Assembly: GCF_016612865.1 (NCBI RefSeq)
Contig: NZ_JAENZZ010000002.1
Location: 186,001-250,000, forward strand
Direction: 5' to 3'
Source of the DNA: Blastococcus sp. TML/M2B
Lineage (GTDB): Bacteria; Actinomycetota; Actinomycetes; Mycobacteriales; Geodermatophilaceae
Length of the DNA stretch: 64,000 nt
In this document: in pieces, positions 41,823-52,153 of the stretch
Layout of the letters: each line of letters begins with the position of its first letter
Numbering within the stretch: position 1 is the first letter of the stretch
Program-made: the position numbers and the translations under genes
Notes under the pieces: model-generated
What the model was told of the DNA's origin: nothing
Seen by the model: only the letters and a program-made list of their open reading frames with translations
Database searches by the model: none

Positions 41823-43340
41823 CTACTCGTCGTCGGGCGTCTTCTCGTACCACCGGATCCGGTCGACGTTTCGCGCTCCAGCCATCTGCGGAGCGCTGAG
41901 TCCACCACGGGTAAGTCGTGCATTGGTGAGGTCGGCCTCGGTGAGATTCGCGCCGGTGAGATCCGCGCCGGTGAGGTCCGCGTCGGTGAGATCCGCGCGG
42001 AGAAGGTTGGCGTTGGCCAGCCTTGCGCGGGGCAGCTGGGTACCGACCAGCTTGGCGTCGTGGAGGTCAGCGCCGGTCAGGTCTGCCTCGCAGAGATCGG
42101 CGTTGTGCAGCCTGGTGAGGACGAGGTGAGCACCGACCAGCTTGGCGTCGTAGAGGAAGGCACCGCGCAGATCCGCCGCGGAGAGGGTGGCGCCGGTCAG
42201 GTCGGCGCCGGCGAACTGAGCATCGGAGAGGTTCGAACGGGCGAACATGGCGTCAGTCAGCGTCGCTCGCTGGAAGTTCCTGCCTCTGAGGTCCGAGTCG
42301 GGGAGCACAGCACCGGGTAGCTTCGCGCCGACGAGCCGGGCGCCGGTCAGGATCGTGTTGTGGAGAGTCGCGCCGGTCAGGTTCGCCCCGTCGAGCCGGG
42401 CGCCGGTCAGGTCCGCCCCGAGGAGCTGGGCGCCGGTCAGGTCCGCCCCGAGGAGCTGGGCGCCGTTCAGGTCCGCCCCGAAGAGCCAGGCGCCGGTCAG
42501 GTCTGCCCCGTCGAGATGCGCTTCGGTCAGTTCCGCGCCGTCGAGCTGGGCGCCGGTCATGTCCGCACCGTAGAGCTGGGCACCGGCCAGGTACGCACCG
42601 TCGAGCCTGGCTCTGCGGAGCATGGTGACCGGTAGCTCGATGGGGTTCTCGCCAGCCACGCGACGGCGTCGGCCCAGCACGGTGACCACGGCCTGGACGT
42701 CCTCGGCCGGGTGCTCCGGGACAGCTGGCGTGTGGCGGCGGCGATGCCCGGCGACGCGCCGCTCCCTCACAGGCGGCGCCTCCCCCGGTGCGCGCGGTGC
42801 GTGGTGGCGGACGTAAGCGGTGAGTGCCTCCATGATCGTGGGCTGGTCGGTTGGGCTGTCGTGCATCAGCCTTTCGAGGGCGTAGATGCCGCCGAGGCGG
42901 ACCTCGAGCTTGTCGCTGCCCAGCTGCTCGACGGCCTTCGAGTAGCGGTCGGTGATCTGACCTTCCCGGCTGAGTCGGTAGGTCCGGGCGGTGTAGGCCA
43001 GGCCGCCCGCAGCACCGAGCGCAACCAGCATGGCCACCAGGCCGGTCCGGGTGTCGGCAATCGCCTGATGCCGCTCGGCAGGCTCGTTGAGATGCGGGTG
43101 GCGGGTGAGCACCGCCGGCAGCACCCAGATAACGGCCACGACCGCGACCATCACGACCAGCCCGAGATAGGTCAGCAGGAGCGGGCGCCGTTGCTGCAGC
43201 CGCTGGCGGATCTTCTCCCGCCGCCGGGGCGCCTCCGCGTGGCCGGGCTGCCGCGTCCGTCGCGGCAGCGGGAAGAGCAGCGTCGCCACCGCAATCAGCA
43301 CGGCGGTGACCCCAACGGCGACGACGATTGCGGTGCTCAC
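41823..43340 (-). CDS. Membrane-anchored pentapeptide-repeat protein
   Basis: 505 residues. Three N-terminal membrane helices ([60 protein letters not shown]) are followed by the conserved linker [31 protein letters not shown]. About 45 A(D/N)L-x-x pentapeptides (for example [17 protein letters not shown]) then form a right-handed beta helix. Function is unknown. The linker is typical of a large actinobacterial group; no gyrase-protection role is implied. GTG start 43340. Confidence 0.88.
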   Translation of the reverse strand: MSTAIVVAVGVTAVLIAVATLLFPLPRRTRQPGHAEAPRRREKIRQRLQQRRPLLLTYLGLVVMVAVVAVIWVLPAVLTRHPHLNEPAERHQAIADTRTGLVAMLVALGAAGGLAYTARTYRLSREGQITDRYSKAVEQLGSDKLEVRLGGIYALERLMHDSPTDQPTIMEALTAYVRHHAPRAPGEAPPVRERRVAGHRRRHTPAVPEHPAEDVQAVVTVLGRRRRVAGENPIELPVTMLRRARLDGAYLAGAQLYGADMTGAQLDGAELTEAHLDGADLTGAWLFGADLNGAQLLGADLTGAQLLGADLTGARLDGANLTGATLHNTILTGARLVGAKLPGAVLPDSDLRGRNFQRATLTDAMFARSNLSDAQFAGADLTGATLSAADLRGAFLYDAKLVGAHLVLTRLHNADLCEADLTGADLHDAKLVGTQLPRARLANANLLRADLTDADLTGADLTGANLTEADLTNARLTRGGLSAPQMAGARNVDRIRWYEKTPDDE

Positions 43341-44000
43341 CGGGGCGGGCTACCCCTCCTCGGCGTCCTCGCCGCCGAGGACGGGGTCCTCGTCGCCGCT
43401 GAGGGTGGCCGGCGCCAGGTGCAGGACCATCTGTCGCGCGCCCTGGGCGGTGAGTCGGTGAGCTTCGCCTGCTTACGCAGCGATCGGCCCGCCGTGTACT
43501 GCTCCAGGACGAACGCCTCGACCTGAGAACGAACCACTCGGTCCGGACGGGCGTGGGCAGTGCCGCGGAACTCAGGCAGCGCCCGAGGTCCTGGACGCGG
43601 CGGGTTCGGCACCGCAGCAGGCTAGCCGCGCCGACTCCGCGACGCGCCCCTCCGGAAGGTGAACCGCAGCGCTCAGGGTCCTGTGCAGGCGAATGCGGAG
43701 CGAGCCCGATCGAGAAGCGTGCACGCGGCGAAGTTCATCGGGGCCACGAGAAGGCCGGCGGAGTCGATGGAGAGTTGGGGTTGCAACGAAACCACCGGGT
43801 GAATGCGCTGCGGTTCCAGGCGCGCATGGTGCTCACGGGACCGCGAGAGTGAGACGCGCCCGTCCTCGCGGGCGTCGGAGTGTGCCTCTACGGCCTGCAC
43901 CGCGTCCTGCGCGTACTGGTCTGGGCCTACCTCGTCCGTCGGGCGAGGGAAGCCGATCTGCCGGCCATCGCCCGCGCGTTCGCTCCTCACCCGGGCGCTC
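43341..44000. other. Gap with a possible HTH relic
   Basis: 660 bp marking the right edge of the island. On the minus strand at about 43430-43560, RSQVEAFVLEQYTAGRSLRKQAKLTDS resembles the start of a resolvase-type HTH but then loses frame. Nothing else is assignable before the PEP synthase fragment. Confidence 0.4.
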
Positions 44001-44806
44001 CGGGGGCAGCACCCCTCCGCGCTGATCGCGGCCGGGGAGTCCGAGCAGGTCGTCTCCGACCTGGCCGCCTCGATCGGGACGATCGCCGGCGCGTTCGCGC
44101 CCCGCCCGGTCACGTACCGCGCCGCCGATCTGCGCAGCAACGAGTTCCGCGGCCTCACCGGCGGCGACGTGTACGAGCCCGTCGAGGACAACCCGATGAT
44201 CGGCTACCGCGGCTGCTACCGGTACGTCCACGACCCGTCGTTCTTCCGCCTCGAGCTGGCCGCGCTCGCCCGGGTGCGGGAGGAGTTCCCGGCCGTCGGC
44301 CTGATGATCCCCTTCGTGCGCACGAAGTGGGAGCTGGAGGCGTGCCTCCAGCTCGTCGACGACTCCCCGCTCGGTCGGCAGCGGGGCCTGCGGCCTGGGT
44401 GATGGCGGAGGTCCCGTCGGTGGCGCACTGGCTGCCCGAGTACGTCGGACTGGGCGTCGACGGCGTCTCCATCGGGAGCAACGACCTCACCCAGCTCGTC
44501 CTCGGGGTGGACCGGGACTCCGGCGACCTCGCCGAGCTCTTCGACGAGGCCGACCCCGCCGTGCTCGCCGTCATCGACGCGGTCATAGCCGCAGCCCGGC
44601 GGACGGGGATCCCGTCGAGCCTCTGCGGGCAGGCACCGTCCCGACGTCCCGAGTTCGTCGAGCACCTCGTGCGCGCGGGCATCACCTCCGTCTCGGTCGA
44701 GCCGGCCGCCGTACCCGCCACGCGGCGGGCGCTGGCCACCGCCGAGCGGCGTCTACTCCTGGAGGCCGCGCACCGCGCCGCCCCCTCGTCGGCGGTGTCC
44801 CGGTGA
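44000..44806 (+). pseudogene. Phosphoenolpyruvate synthase, C-terminal fragment with frameshift
   Basis: Only the C-terminal TIM-barrel part of PEP synthase is present: [46 protein letters not shown] and [16 protein letters not shown] in the first frame. After [13 protein letters not shown] the frame changes near 44385 to [31 protein letters not shown] and SLCGQAPS (the catalytic-Cys region). The N-terminal ATP-grasp and phospho-His domains are missing. Its stop overlaps the start of the next gene (GTGA), so an old operon is still visible. Confidence 0.8.
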
Positions 44807-45594
44807 CCGGCCGGCTGTCGCAGCTCGACGAACGGATGGCTGCGCTGGAGACGGCCGCCGGCCGGGCGACGCTCACCTCGGCCTTCTGCGACGTACCTCC
44901 CTGCGCCCCTGTCCTGCACCCGGACCGGCTGGAGGTGCGCGTCGATCGGACGCCCGGGGCATCCGGCACGTGGTCTCCCCCGCGCCGAGACGTCCAGGGT
45001 GTCGGAGCCCTGGTGCTCGGCGTCCGGGTCGCGCTGGCCGGGCAGGGCTGGGCCGTGGAGGTCGACCGCCTGCCCCGCCCGGACGACCCCGAGCTGGTCG
45101 CCGTCCTGCGTCCCGTGGCACGAGCTCTCGAAGCGGGGCTCGCTCCGCTCGCCGCCGTGGCCGCCGGAGGGCCGCTCGGCCGTCGCACCACCCGGGCACG
45201 GGTGCCCTCGCCCACCCTGCTGTCGCACCTGGGCCGCGTGGCGGCGCTCGAAGGCGCAGTGCTCGTACCGATCACGTCCGACGACGGCCGCCGCGCGGTG
45301 GAGGAGTTCGACCGGGAGGCCGGCTCCGTGCTCGGGCACGCCTCGGGCGCGGCCACCGGCGCGGGAGAGCGCGCGGACCGGGACGTCTTCCTGCTCCTCG
45401 CCACCGAGGCCGACGACGAGCTCGCCGCGTTGCGGTCGGGAGAGGCGCTGGAACGCGTCCTGCTCGAGCTGGCGCACCGAGGCTGGACCGCCAGCGTGGT
45501 CCCCTCCGCCCTCGCCGTCCCCCTCGTCCGGGCCGAGGCGCGGTCGGCGCTGTGCTGGGACGACCACCCCCAGGCCCTGATCAGGATCGGGTGA
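44803..45594 (+). CDS. Acg-type nitroreductase-fold protein, shortened
   Basis: 263 residues. The C-terminal half ([37 protein letters not shown]) matches the Acg family member at 52314 almost position for position. The N-terminal FMN-contact segment SVHNTQPWRF of that family is replaced by unrelated-looking sequence. It is therefore probably a diverged or flavin-binding-deficient paralogue. Acg proteins in Mycobacterium belong to the DosR dormancy regulon. The GTG start overlaps the PEP synthase fragment. Confidence 0.75.
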   Translation: MTGRLSQLDERMAALETAAGRATLTSAFCDVPPCAPVLHPDRLEVRVDRTPGASGTWSPPRRDVQGVGALVLGVRVALAGQGWAVEVDRLPRPDDPELVAVLRPVARALEAGLAPLAAVAAGGPLGRRTTRARVPSPTLLSHLGRVAALEGAVLVPITSDDGRRAVEEFDREAGSVLGHASGAATGAGERADRDVFLLLATEADDELAALRSGEALERVLLELAHRGWTASVVPSALAVPLVRAEARSALCWDDHPQALIRIG

Positions 45595-45645
45595 CCCGGT
45601 GCGCGGTCGCCCCGACCTGCCTCTCGGCGGTGCTCCAGGTCGGGC

Positions 45646-45661
45646 GGGGTCCGAAGTCCCC
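45646..45661. promoter_or_regulatory. DosR-like box GGGGTCCGAAGTCCCC
   Basis: The reverse strand reads GGGGACTTCGGACCCC, close to the known mycobacterial DosR consensus core GGGACTwwaGTCCC. It lies 118 bp before the DUF5335 gene. Similar sites occur at 52154, 54554 and 57946. Confidence 0.55.
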
Positions 45662-45669
45662 ACCCTCCC

Positions 45670-45681
45670 GGCCTTTGGGCC
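45670..45681. promoter_or_regulatory. Second DosR-like site GGCCTTTGGGCC
   Basis: It lies 24 bp after the stronger site at 45646, 98 bp before the DUF5335 gene. Paired strong and weak boxes are common in DosR promoters. The match is partial. Confidence 0.4.
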
Positions 45682-45778
45682 GCTCCCCCGCAGGACCCGC
45701 CGGGTCCACGGTGGTGCCACGCCCGCCCCAGGACGCCGGAGGCGCGGCCGGGGACCGGGAGACGGAGGAGGGAGCGTC

Positions 45779-46153
45779 ATGTCCGAGACCACGGTGGAGC
45801 AGCGCGCCGACTGGGGCACGCTCACCGAGCGGCTCAGCGCCGCCTCGGCAGGCAACGAGGTGACCATCGAGATCCTCGACGCGGAGGGCGGCGATGCATC
45901 GATGGTCGAGCGGCTGCCGTTCTCCGGCATCACCTACGACCACAAGGACGACGTCCTCGTCGTGTCCGTCGGTGGGAGCGAACCGCGGTTCCCGGTGCAG
46001 CTGCGCCACGTGATCGAGCACCCGACCGAGATCCAGTTCGACGTGGTGCGGCAGGGCGGAGCGCTCAAGGTCACCGACGCGTCGGGTACGACCACGCTGA
46101 TCAGCATCCTGCGGCGTTCCGACCGCGGCGATCACGGTTCCTCGCAGCCGTAG
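45779..46153 (+). CDS. DUF5335 family protein
   Basis: 124 residues, acidic and cytoplasmic. The family pattern is visible in LPFSGITYDHKDDVLVVSVGG, HVIEHPTEIQFDVV and TDASGTTTLISIL. Function is unknown; members are small stress-associated proteins often found near other stress genes. The ATG at 45779 follows GGAGGAGGGAG. Two DosR-like sites lie upstream. It is followed 32 bp later by the GH65 gene, so the two form an operon. Confidence 0.8.
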   Translation: MSETTVEQRADWGTLTERLSAASAGNEVTIEILDAEGGDASMVERLPFSGITYDHKDDVLVVSVGGSEPRFPVQLRHVIEHPTEIQFDVVRQGGALKVTDASGTTTLISILRRSDRGDHGSSQP

Positions 46154-46185
46154 CCGGCGCGGCGGGCGCGGCGAGGGACGTCGGC

Positions 46186-48594
46186 ATGACGGGGTGGTTG
46201 CTCCGCTACGACGGGTGGGATCCCTCCGCGGAGGCGCTGCGCGAGTCGCTGTGCGCGCTGGGCAACGGGCGGTTCGCCACGCGCGCCGCCGCCCCGGAGA
46301 ACCGAGCGGGGAACGGGTCCTACCCCGGGACCTACGCCGCGGGCGTGTTCGACCGCCTGCCCGACGTGGTCGACGGCCACCGGCTGGAGAACGAGAGCAT
46401 CGTCAACCTGCCCGACTGGCAGTCGCTCACCTTCCGCATCGACGACGGCGCCTGGCTGGACCTCTCCGCCCTGGCCGTCACCGGATACGTGCAGGAGCTC
46501 GACCTGCGCCGCGGCGTGCTGACCCGCCGGTTCGTCGTCGAGGACCAGCAGGGGCGGCGGACCGGGGTGGCCCAGCGACGCCTGGTCTCCATGGCCGACC
46601 CGTGCCTGGCCGCCCTGGACCTCACCGTGGAGGCCGAGAACTGGTCGGGCACGCTGACCGTCCGCTCGGCCCTGGACGGGCGGGTCACCAACGACGGGGT
46701 CGCCCGGTACCGCGGGCTGGACGGGCGGCACCTCGTGGACCTCCGGCCCGTGGTCGACGGCGACGTCCTCGGGCTCGACGCCCGCACCGTCCAGTCGGGT
46801 GTCGTCGTGAGCCTGGCCGCCCGGCACCGCGTGCTCGTCGACGGACGGCCCGCCACGGCCGGGACGGAGACGGCCACGGAGCCGGGCTGCGCGGCGGTCG
46901 ACCTCGTCCTGGCCGTCGATCCGGGCCGACCGGTGACCGTCGAGAAGATCGCCGCTCTGTGCACCTCGCGCGACCGCGGCATCGGCGAACCCGGTGAGGC
47001 GGCACGTGACGAGATCGCCCGGGCCGGGAGCTTCGCCGACGTCCTCGCCCGGCACGAGCTGGCGTGGGACCACCTCTGGACCCGGTGCGACGTGCGGATC
47101 ACCGGCCCGGTCCGCGCCACCCTCGTGCTCCGGCTGCACGTGTTCCACCTGCTGCAGAGCGTCTCCCCGCACAGCGTCGACCTGGACGTGGGCATCCCCG
47201 CGCGGGGACTGCACGGTGAGGCGTACCGCGGCCACGTCTTCTGGGACGAGGTGTTCGTGCTCCCCTTCCTGAACCTGCGGCTGCCCGAGGTGGCCCGGGC
47301 GATGCTGCTCTACCGCTGGCGCCGCCTGCCGCAGGCCCGCGCGAGCGCCCGGGCCGTCGGCCGGCGAGGAGCCATGTTCCCTTGGCAGAGCGGCTCGACG
47401 GGTCGCGAGGAGACGCAGACCATGCACCTCAACCCGCGGTCCCAGCGGTGGCTGCCCGACAACTCCCACCTGCAGCGGCACATCGGCCTGGCGGTCGCCT
47501 ACAACAACACCTGGCGGTACTACGAGGCGACCGGGGACGTCGACTTCCTCAGCGAGTACGGCGCCGAACTCATCCTGTCCGTGGCCGCGTTCTGGGGTGA
47601 CCTGGCCAGCTACGACCCCGTCGGGGACCGCTTCGACATCTGCGGGGTGATGGGCCCCGACGAGTACCACGACGCCCTGCCCGGCGCGGACTCCCCGGGG
47701 CTCGACGACAACGCCTACACCAACGTGATGGCGGCCTGGACGCTCACCCGGGCGCTCGAGTGCCTCGACGTGCTCCTCCCGGGCCGACGGCACGAACTCC
47801 TCGACCTCCTGGACATCCGCCGCGCGGACCTGGAGCACTGGCAGCACGTCAGCCGGAAGCTCCGGCTGTGCTGGGCGGACGGCGTGCTGCTCCAGTTCAG
47901 GGGGTACGACCAGCTCGAGGAGTTCGACTGGGCCGGGTACCGGGAGCGCTACGGCGACATCAGCCGGCTGGACCGCATCCTGGAGGCCGAGGGACGCAGC
48001 CCCAACGACTACAAGCTGTCCAAGCAGGCCGACGTCCTCATGCTGTTCCAGCTGCTCACGTCCGACGAGCTGTACGCCGTCCTGGACCGTCTCGGGTACC
48101 CGCACGACCGGCACACCATCCCGCGTTCGGTCGCGTACTACCTGGAGCGCACCAGCCACGGGTCGACCCTGTCGAAGGTCGTGCACGCGTGGGTCCTGGC
48201 CCGGGGGGACCGGCGGAGGGCGTGGAACTGGTTCCTCGAGGCCCTCGAGAGCGACGTGGCGGACGTGCAGGGCGGCACCACGGGAGAAGGGATCCACCTC
48301 GGCGCCATGGCCGGGACCCTCGACCTGCTCCAGCGCGGGTTCACCGGCCTGGAGACACGCGAGGAGGTCCTGGGCTTCGACCCCTTCCTGCCGGACGCCC
48401 TCGGCAGCGTGCGGTTCCGGTTGCGCTACCGGCGGCACAGCGAGGTGGAGGTGACCATCGACCACGACACGCTCACCGTCGGCGGTTCCTCCACCGGCTC
48501 GACGGTGCTGCCGGTGCGGGTCCGGGACAAGCACTTCAGGCTCGATCCGCGGGGCAGCCTCGCCATCCCCCTGCGCCGGCGACGCGGTGACTGA
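46186..48594 (+). CDS. Glycoside hydrolase family 65 protein (trehalose/maltose/kojibiose phosphorylase type)
   Basis: An 802-residue cytoplasmic enzyme. An N-terminal beta-sandwich (residues 1-270) is followed by an (alpha/alpha)6 barrel: RGLHGEAYRGHVFWDEVFVLPF, DICGVMGPDEYHD with the general-acid Glu near 492, KLSKQADVLMLF, and ERTSHGSTLS plus TTGEGIHLGAMAGT, the phosphate-binding segment. It would phosphorolyse an alpha-glucoside to beta-glucose-1-phosphate. Retention of HGSTLS favours a phosphorylase over a hydrolase. The exact disaccharide is not determined. It would save ATP when sugar stores such as trehalose are mobilised. Confidence 0.88.
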   Translation: MTGWLLRYDGWDPSAEALRESLCALGNGRFATRAAAPENRAGNGSYPGTYAAGVFDRLPDVVDGHRLENESIVNLPDWQSLTFRIDDGAWLDLSALAVTGYVQELDLRRGVLTRRFVVEDQQGRRTGVAQRRLVSMADPCLAALDLTVEAENWSGTLTVRSALDGRVTNDGVARYRGLDGRHLVDLRPVVDGDVLGLDARTVQSGVVVSLAARHRVLVDGRPATAGTETATEPGCAAVDLVLAVDPGRPVTVEKIAALCTSRDRGIGEPGEAARDEIARAGSFADVLARHELAWDHLWTRCDVRITGPVRATLVLRLHVFHLLQSVSPHSVDLDVGIPARGLHGEAYRGHVFWDEVFVLPFLNLRLPEVARAMLLYRWRRLPQARASARAVGRRGAMFPWQSGSTGREETQTMHLNPRSQRWLPDNSHLQRHIGLAVAYNNTWRYYEATGDVDFLSEYGAELILSVAAFWGDLASYDPVGDRFDICGVMGPDEYHDALPGADSPGLDDNAYTNVMAAWTLTRALECLDVLLPGRRHELLDLLDIRRADLEHWQHVSRKLRLCWADGVLLQFRGYDQLEEFDWAGYRERYGDISRLDRILEAEGRSPNDYKLSKQADVLMLFQLLTSDELYAVLDRLGYPHDRHTIPRSVAYYLERTSHGSTLSKVVHAWVLARGDRRRAWNWFLEALESDVADVQGGTTGEGIHLGAMAGTLDLLQRGFTGLETREEVLGFDPFLPDALGSVRFRLRYRRHSEVEVTIDHDTLTVGGSSTGSTVLPVRVRDKHFRLDPRGSLAIPLRRRRGD

Positions 48595-48641
48595 CGCCTC
48601 CTCGGCCCCCCGAGGACATCCCCCGACGCAGAGGAGATCCC

Positions 48642-49562
48642 GTGACCGATCCGACCAGCCCGGCCCCGGTGGTCGTGGGGCTCGACGGCTCCGCCGACGC
48701 CTGGGCGGCGGCCGAGCTCGCCGCGGAGGAGGCGCGCCGACGGGGTGCCCCGGTCGAGCTGCTGTTCGCGTTCCCGTGGCCGGAGGGCGCGCGGGTCGCG
48801 GCGCCGGAGGGGTTCGACGGACGGGCCGCGATGCACGTGATGGCGGAACTGGTGCTCGAGACGGCGGTCGACACCCTGCGGCGACGCGTCCCCGGCCTCA
48901 CGGTCGGATCCCGGATGCACGTGGGCGCGGCTCCCGACGTGCTGGTGGCCGCCAGCAGGTCGGCGCAGCTGCTCTGCGTCGGGTCCCGGAGCAGCGGCTC
49001 GATCGACGACGTCGTCCTGGGATCCACGGCGTCGGCCGTCGCCCGGCACGCTGCGTGCCCGGTGCTGGTCGTCCCCCTGCGCGCCGGGTCCACGGTCACC
49101 GGCCGGTCCGGCGTGGTGGTCGGTGTCGACGGACCGGAGGACGACCCGGTGCTGGACGCCGCGTTCGACGCGGCGGAGGCGCGCGACTGCGGACTGGTGG
49201 CCGTGCACACCTGGCGGCACCCCTTCCCCGGAGCGGCCCACGTCGTCCTCGACCCCCTGATCGGTGCCGACGCCGCCCAGCGGCGCCAGGAGTCCCTCCT
49301 GGACGACCTCCTGACGTCCCGGACGACCCGCCGGCCCGACGTGCCCGTCCGCCGGGTGGTCGAGCAGGCCCGGGCCGCGGACGTGCTGCTGTCGGCGGCC
49401 CTGACCGCGGAGCTCCTCGTGGTCGGCCGGCATCACCGGCCCGGCGGGCCGCTGGGCACGCTCCGGTCGACGACGAACGCGGTGCTGCACCGGGCCGGCT
49501 GCCCGGTGGAGGTCGTCCCCGGGGCCGGACCGGCGGAGGCCGGAAGACCCGGGGCGCGCTGA
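48642..49562 (+). CDS. Universal stress protein, two USP domains
   Basis: 306 residues with tandem USP folds. Domain 1 (residues 1-145) starts VVVGLDGSADAWAA and has the nucleotide-binding VGSRSSGSIDDVVLGSTASAVARHA. Domain 2 has VVGVDGPEDDP and VVGRHHRPGGPLGTLRSTTNAVL. Tandem USPs bind ATP and are abundant in the DosR regulon. The GTG start at 48642 follows AGGAGATC. It follows the GH65 gene by 47 bp. Confidence 0.9.
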   Translation: MTDPTSPAPVVVGLDGSADAWAAAELAAEEARRRGAPVELLFAFPWPEGARVAAPEGFDGRAAMHVMAELVLETAVDTLRRRVPGLTVGSRMHVGAAPDVLVAASRSAQLLCVGSRSSGSIDDVVLGSTASAVARHAACPVLVVPLRAGSTVTGRSGVVVGVDGPEDDPVLDAAFDAAEARDCGLVAVHTWRHPFPGAAHVVLDPLIGADAAQRRQESLLDDLLTSRTTRRPDVPVRRVVEQARAADVLLSAALTAELLVVGRHHRPGGPLGTLRSTTNAVLHRAGCPVEVVPGAGPAEAGRPGAR

Positions 49563-49623
49563 CCGGGCCCGCTCGGCGGGACGGGCACGGGGTCCGCGGG
49601 ACCACCGAGGTCGTGGAGCCGGG

Positions 49624-52119
49624 TCACGGCGTCCCCCGGGGCGTCGGCTGGGCACCGACGCCAGGGACGCGAACCCCTCGGTCACCGGGTCGGCGGTCCG
49701 CCGCGGGGTCGGAGACACCGTCGGAGGGGAGGCCACCTCGCCGGCCCACGAGCTCCACCAGCAGCCCGGCGACGACCCCCAGGGCAGCCGCCACGGCCAT
49801 CCCCTGCGCGGTCGGCTCCAGCAGGAGCACGTCGGTCCGGACGGTGGGGAGCGCGACGGCGCCCGCCGAGAGGCCGGCCATGGTCCCGATCAGGGCCACC
49901 CTCCGCGGCGTGAGCGGGCGGGCCAGCACGACCAGCGTCCACAGCGCGACGACGAGGACGACGACGGTCGCCGTCGTCCTCCCCTCGGCAACCCCCGCGC
50001 CGGGGTCGAGCCAGCGGGTGGCTGCGTATCCGGTGTAGGCGGCAGCACCGATGACGATCCCGATGGGCACGGAGAACCGGAGCACCCGGCTGAGGAAGCC
50101 CGGCACGTACCGGCGGCGGTTCGGGGCCAGTGCGAGGAAGAAGCCGGGGACGCCGATGGTGAGCGTGGAGATGAGCGTCAGCTGCACCGGCGCCAGCGGG
50201 TAGGCCACCAGGGTCACCACGGTGACCAAGGCCAGCACGAGGCTGTAGACGTTCTTGACCAGGAAGAGGTTCGCCGCCCGCTCGATGTTGGCGATCACCC
50301 GCCGCCCCTCGGCGACGGCGTGCGGCAGGTGGGCGAAGCGCCCGTCGAGCAGCACCAGCTGCGCGACCGCCCGCGTGGCCGGGGCGCCGGTCCCCATGGC
50401 CACCCCGATGTCGGCGTCCTTGAGCGCCAGCGCGTCGTTCACGCCGTCCCCCGTCATGGCCACGACGTGCCCGCGGGCCTGCAGGGCCCGCACCATCGCG
50501 CGCTTCTGGTGCGGGGTGACCCGGCCGAAGACGCTCCCGGCCTCGACCGCGGCGCCCAGCTCCTCCGGGTCGTCCGGCAGCGACCGGGCGTCGACGGCAT
50601 CGCCGGCGCCCGCGATCCCGGGCACGCCCACCGCCGCGGCCACGGCGCCCACCGTCCGCGGGTTGTCCCCGGAGATGACCTTGAGGGCGACCCCCTGCTC
50701 GGTGAAGTACCGCAGCACCTCGGCGGCGTCCTCCCGGATCCGCTCGGCCAGCACCACGAGCGCCTCGGGCACCAGCGCACCGGGCAGGTCGGGCTCGGCC
50801 GCGTCGCCGGACCAGGGCTGCGGGGACCGGGCCAGCAGCAGCACCCGGCGGCCCTCGGCGGCCAGGGCGTCGGCCCGCGCCCGCGCCTGCTCCTGCGCGG
50901 GCCCGGCGGGCGCCGGCAGCACCATCTCCGGCGCGCCCAGCACCCAGCTGGTCCCCGTCGCCGTGCGGACCGCCGACCACTTGCGCGCCGAGGAGAACGG
51001 CACCGCGTCCGCTCTCGCCTGACCGCCGGTGTCGGAGAAGACGGCCGCCAGGGCGCGAGCCGTGGCGTTGCCGCCGTCGGCATCGGCGAGCAGCGCCAGC
51101 GCGGCGGGCGCCGCGGCGCCGTCCGCGAGCGGCTCGAGGCGGTCGAACGCGACGTCGCCGTGGGTGAGCGTGCCGGTCTTGTCCAGGCAGACGACGTCGA
51201 CGCGGGCCAGCCCCTCCACCGCCGGCAGCTCCTGCACCAAAACCTGGCGCCGGGCCAGGCCGAGCGTCGCCACCAGGAACGCCAGCGTGGTCAGCAGGAC
51301 CAGGCCCTCCGGGATCATGCCGACCATCGCGCCGACCGTGCCGGTGACCGCGTCGCGCCAGTCGACGTTGTCCTCGGCGCGGAACTGGCTCCACAGCACC
51401 AGCGGGCCGACGACGAGCAGCCCGGCCGCGATCCAGCGCAGGATGCGGTTCGTCCCGTCCTGCAGCTCCGACCGCGCCCGGGTGAAGACCCGCGCCTCGG
51501 CCGCCAGCCGCGCGGCGTAGGCCTGCTCCCCCACCGCGGTGGCCTGCATCCGCCCGGCGCCGGCCAGCACCACCGACCCGGACAGCAGCTGGTCACCCGC
51601 CCCCTTGGCGACCGCGTCGGCCTCGCCGGTGAGCAGCGACTCGTCGACGGAGAGACCGGCGCCGTCACGCAGCACCCCGTCGACCGGCACCTGGTCGCCC
51701 GCCCGCACGACCAGCAGGTCGTCGAGGACGACCTGCTCGACCGCCACCTCCTCCTCCCGGCCGTCGCGCACCGGACGGGCACGCGGCGCGCTCAGCACGG
51801 CGAGGCGGTCCAGGGTCCGCTTGGCACGCACCTCCTGGACGATGCCGATGGCCGCGTTGGCCACCACCACGCCCCCGAAGAGCGTGTTCTGCCAGCGGCC
51901 CGCGAGTGCCGACACCACCCACAGGACCGCCAGCAGGGCGTTGAAGAACGTGAAGACGTTGGCCCGCAGGATCTGCGTCAGCGTGCGGCTGGTCCGCGCA
52001 GCGCCGGCATTGACCGCGCCGGTGCCGACCCGGTGCGCGACCTCGGCGGCGGTGAGCCCGGTCGGGCGGGTGACGGGCTCTTCCCCGGCCCGCACGGGCA
52101 CGGGACCGGGGTGGGACAC
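49624..52119 (-). CDS. Cation-translocating P-type ATPase (CtpE-like)
   Basis: An 831-residue membrane pump. The actuator has LLTGEADAV, the phosphorylation site is DKTGTLTHG, the nucleotide domain has the ARKWSAVR region, and the hinge is MTGDGVNDALALKDADIGVAMGTG. The transmembrane motif M4 reads MIPEGLVLLTT rather than CPC, so it is not a heavy-metal pump; Ca2+ (as for mycobacterial CtpE) or a similar ion is likely. The start is GTG at 52119. A DosR-like site lies 35 bp upstream, shared with the divergent Acg-type gene. Confidence 0.9.
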   Translation of the reverse strand: MSHPGPVPVRAGEEPVTRPTGLTAAEVAHRVGTGAVNAGAARTSRTLTQILRANVFTFFNALLAVLWVVSALAGRWQNTLFGGVVVANAAIGIVQEVRAKRTLDRLAVLSAPRARPVRDGREEEVAVEQVVLDDLLVVRAGDQVPVDGVLRDGAGLSVDESLLTGEADAVAKGAGDQLLSGSVVLAGAGRMQATAVGEQAYAARLAAEARVFTRARSELQDGTNRILRWIAAGLLVVGPLVLWSQFRAEDNVDWRDAVTGTVGAMVGMIPEGLVLLTTLAFLVATLGLARRQVLVQELPAVEGLARVDVVCLDKTGTLTHGDVAFDRLEPLADGAAAPAALALLADADGGNATARALAAVFSDTGGQARADAVPFSSARKWSAVRTATGTSWVLGAPEMVLPAPAGPAQEQARARADALAAEGRRVLLLARSPQPWSGDAAEPDLPGALVPEALVVLAERIREDAAEVLRYFTEQGVALKVISGDNPRTVGAVAAAVGVPGIAGAGDAVDARSLPDDPEELGAAVEAGSVFGRVTPHQKRAMVRALQARGHVVAMTGDGVNDALALKDADIGVAMGTGAPATRAVAQLVLLDGRFAHLPHAVAEGRRVIANIERAANLFLVKNVYSLVLALVTVVTLVAYPLAPVQLTLISTLTIGVPGFFLALAPNRRRYVPGFLSRVLRFSVPIGIVIGAAAYTGYAATRWLDPGAGVAEGRTTATVVVLVVALWTLVVLARPLTPRRVALIGTMAGLSAGAVALPTVRTDVLLLEPTAQGMAVAAALGVVAGLLVELVGRRGGLPSDGVSDPAADRRPGDRGVRVPGVGAQPTPRGTP

Positions 52120-52153
52120 CGGGCCATCCTGGCCCGGCGGTCCCCTCGCCGGC

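Noticed and set aside
49570..49610. GGGTCCGCGGGACC as a DosR-like box
   Set aside because: It lies between two convergent 3' ends, lacks the CTTCGG core, and such G/C runs are frequent here.
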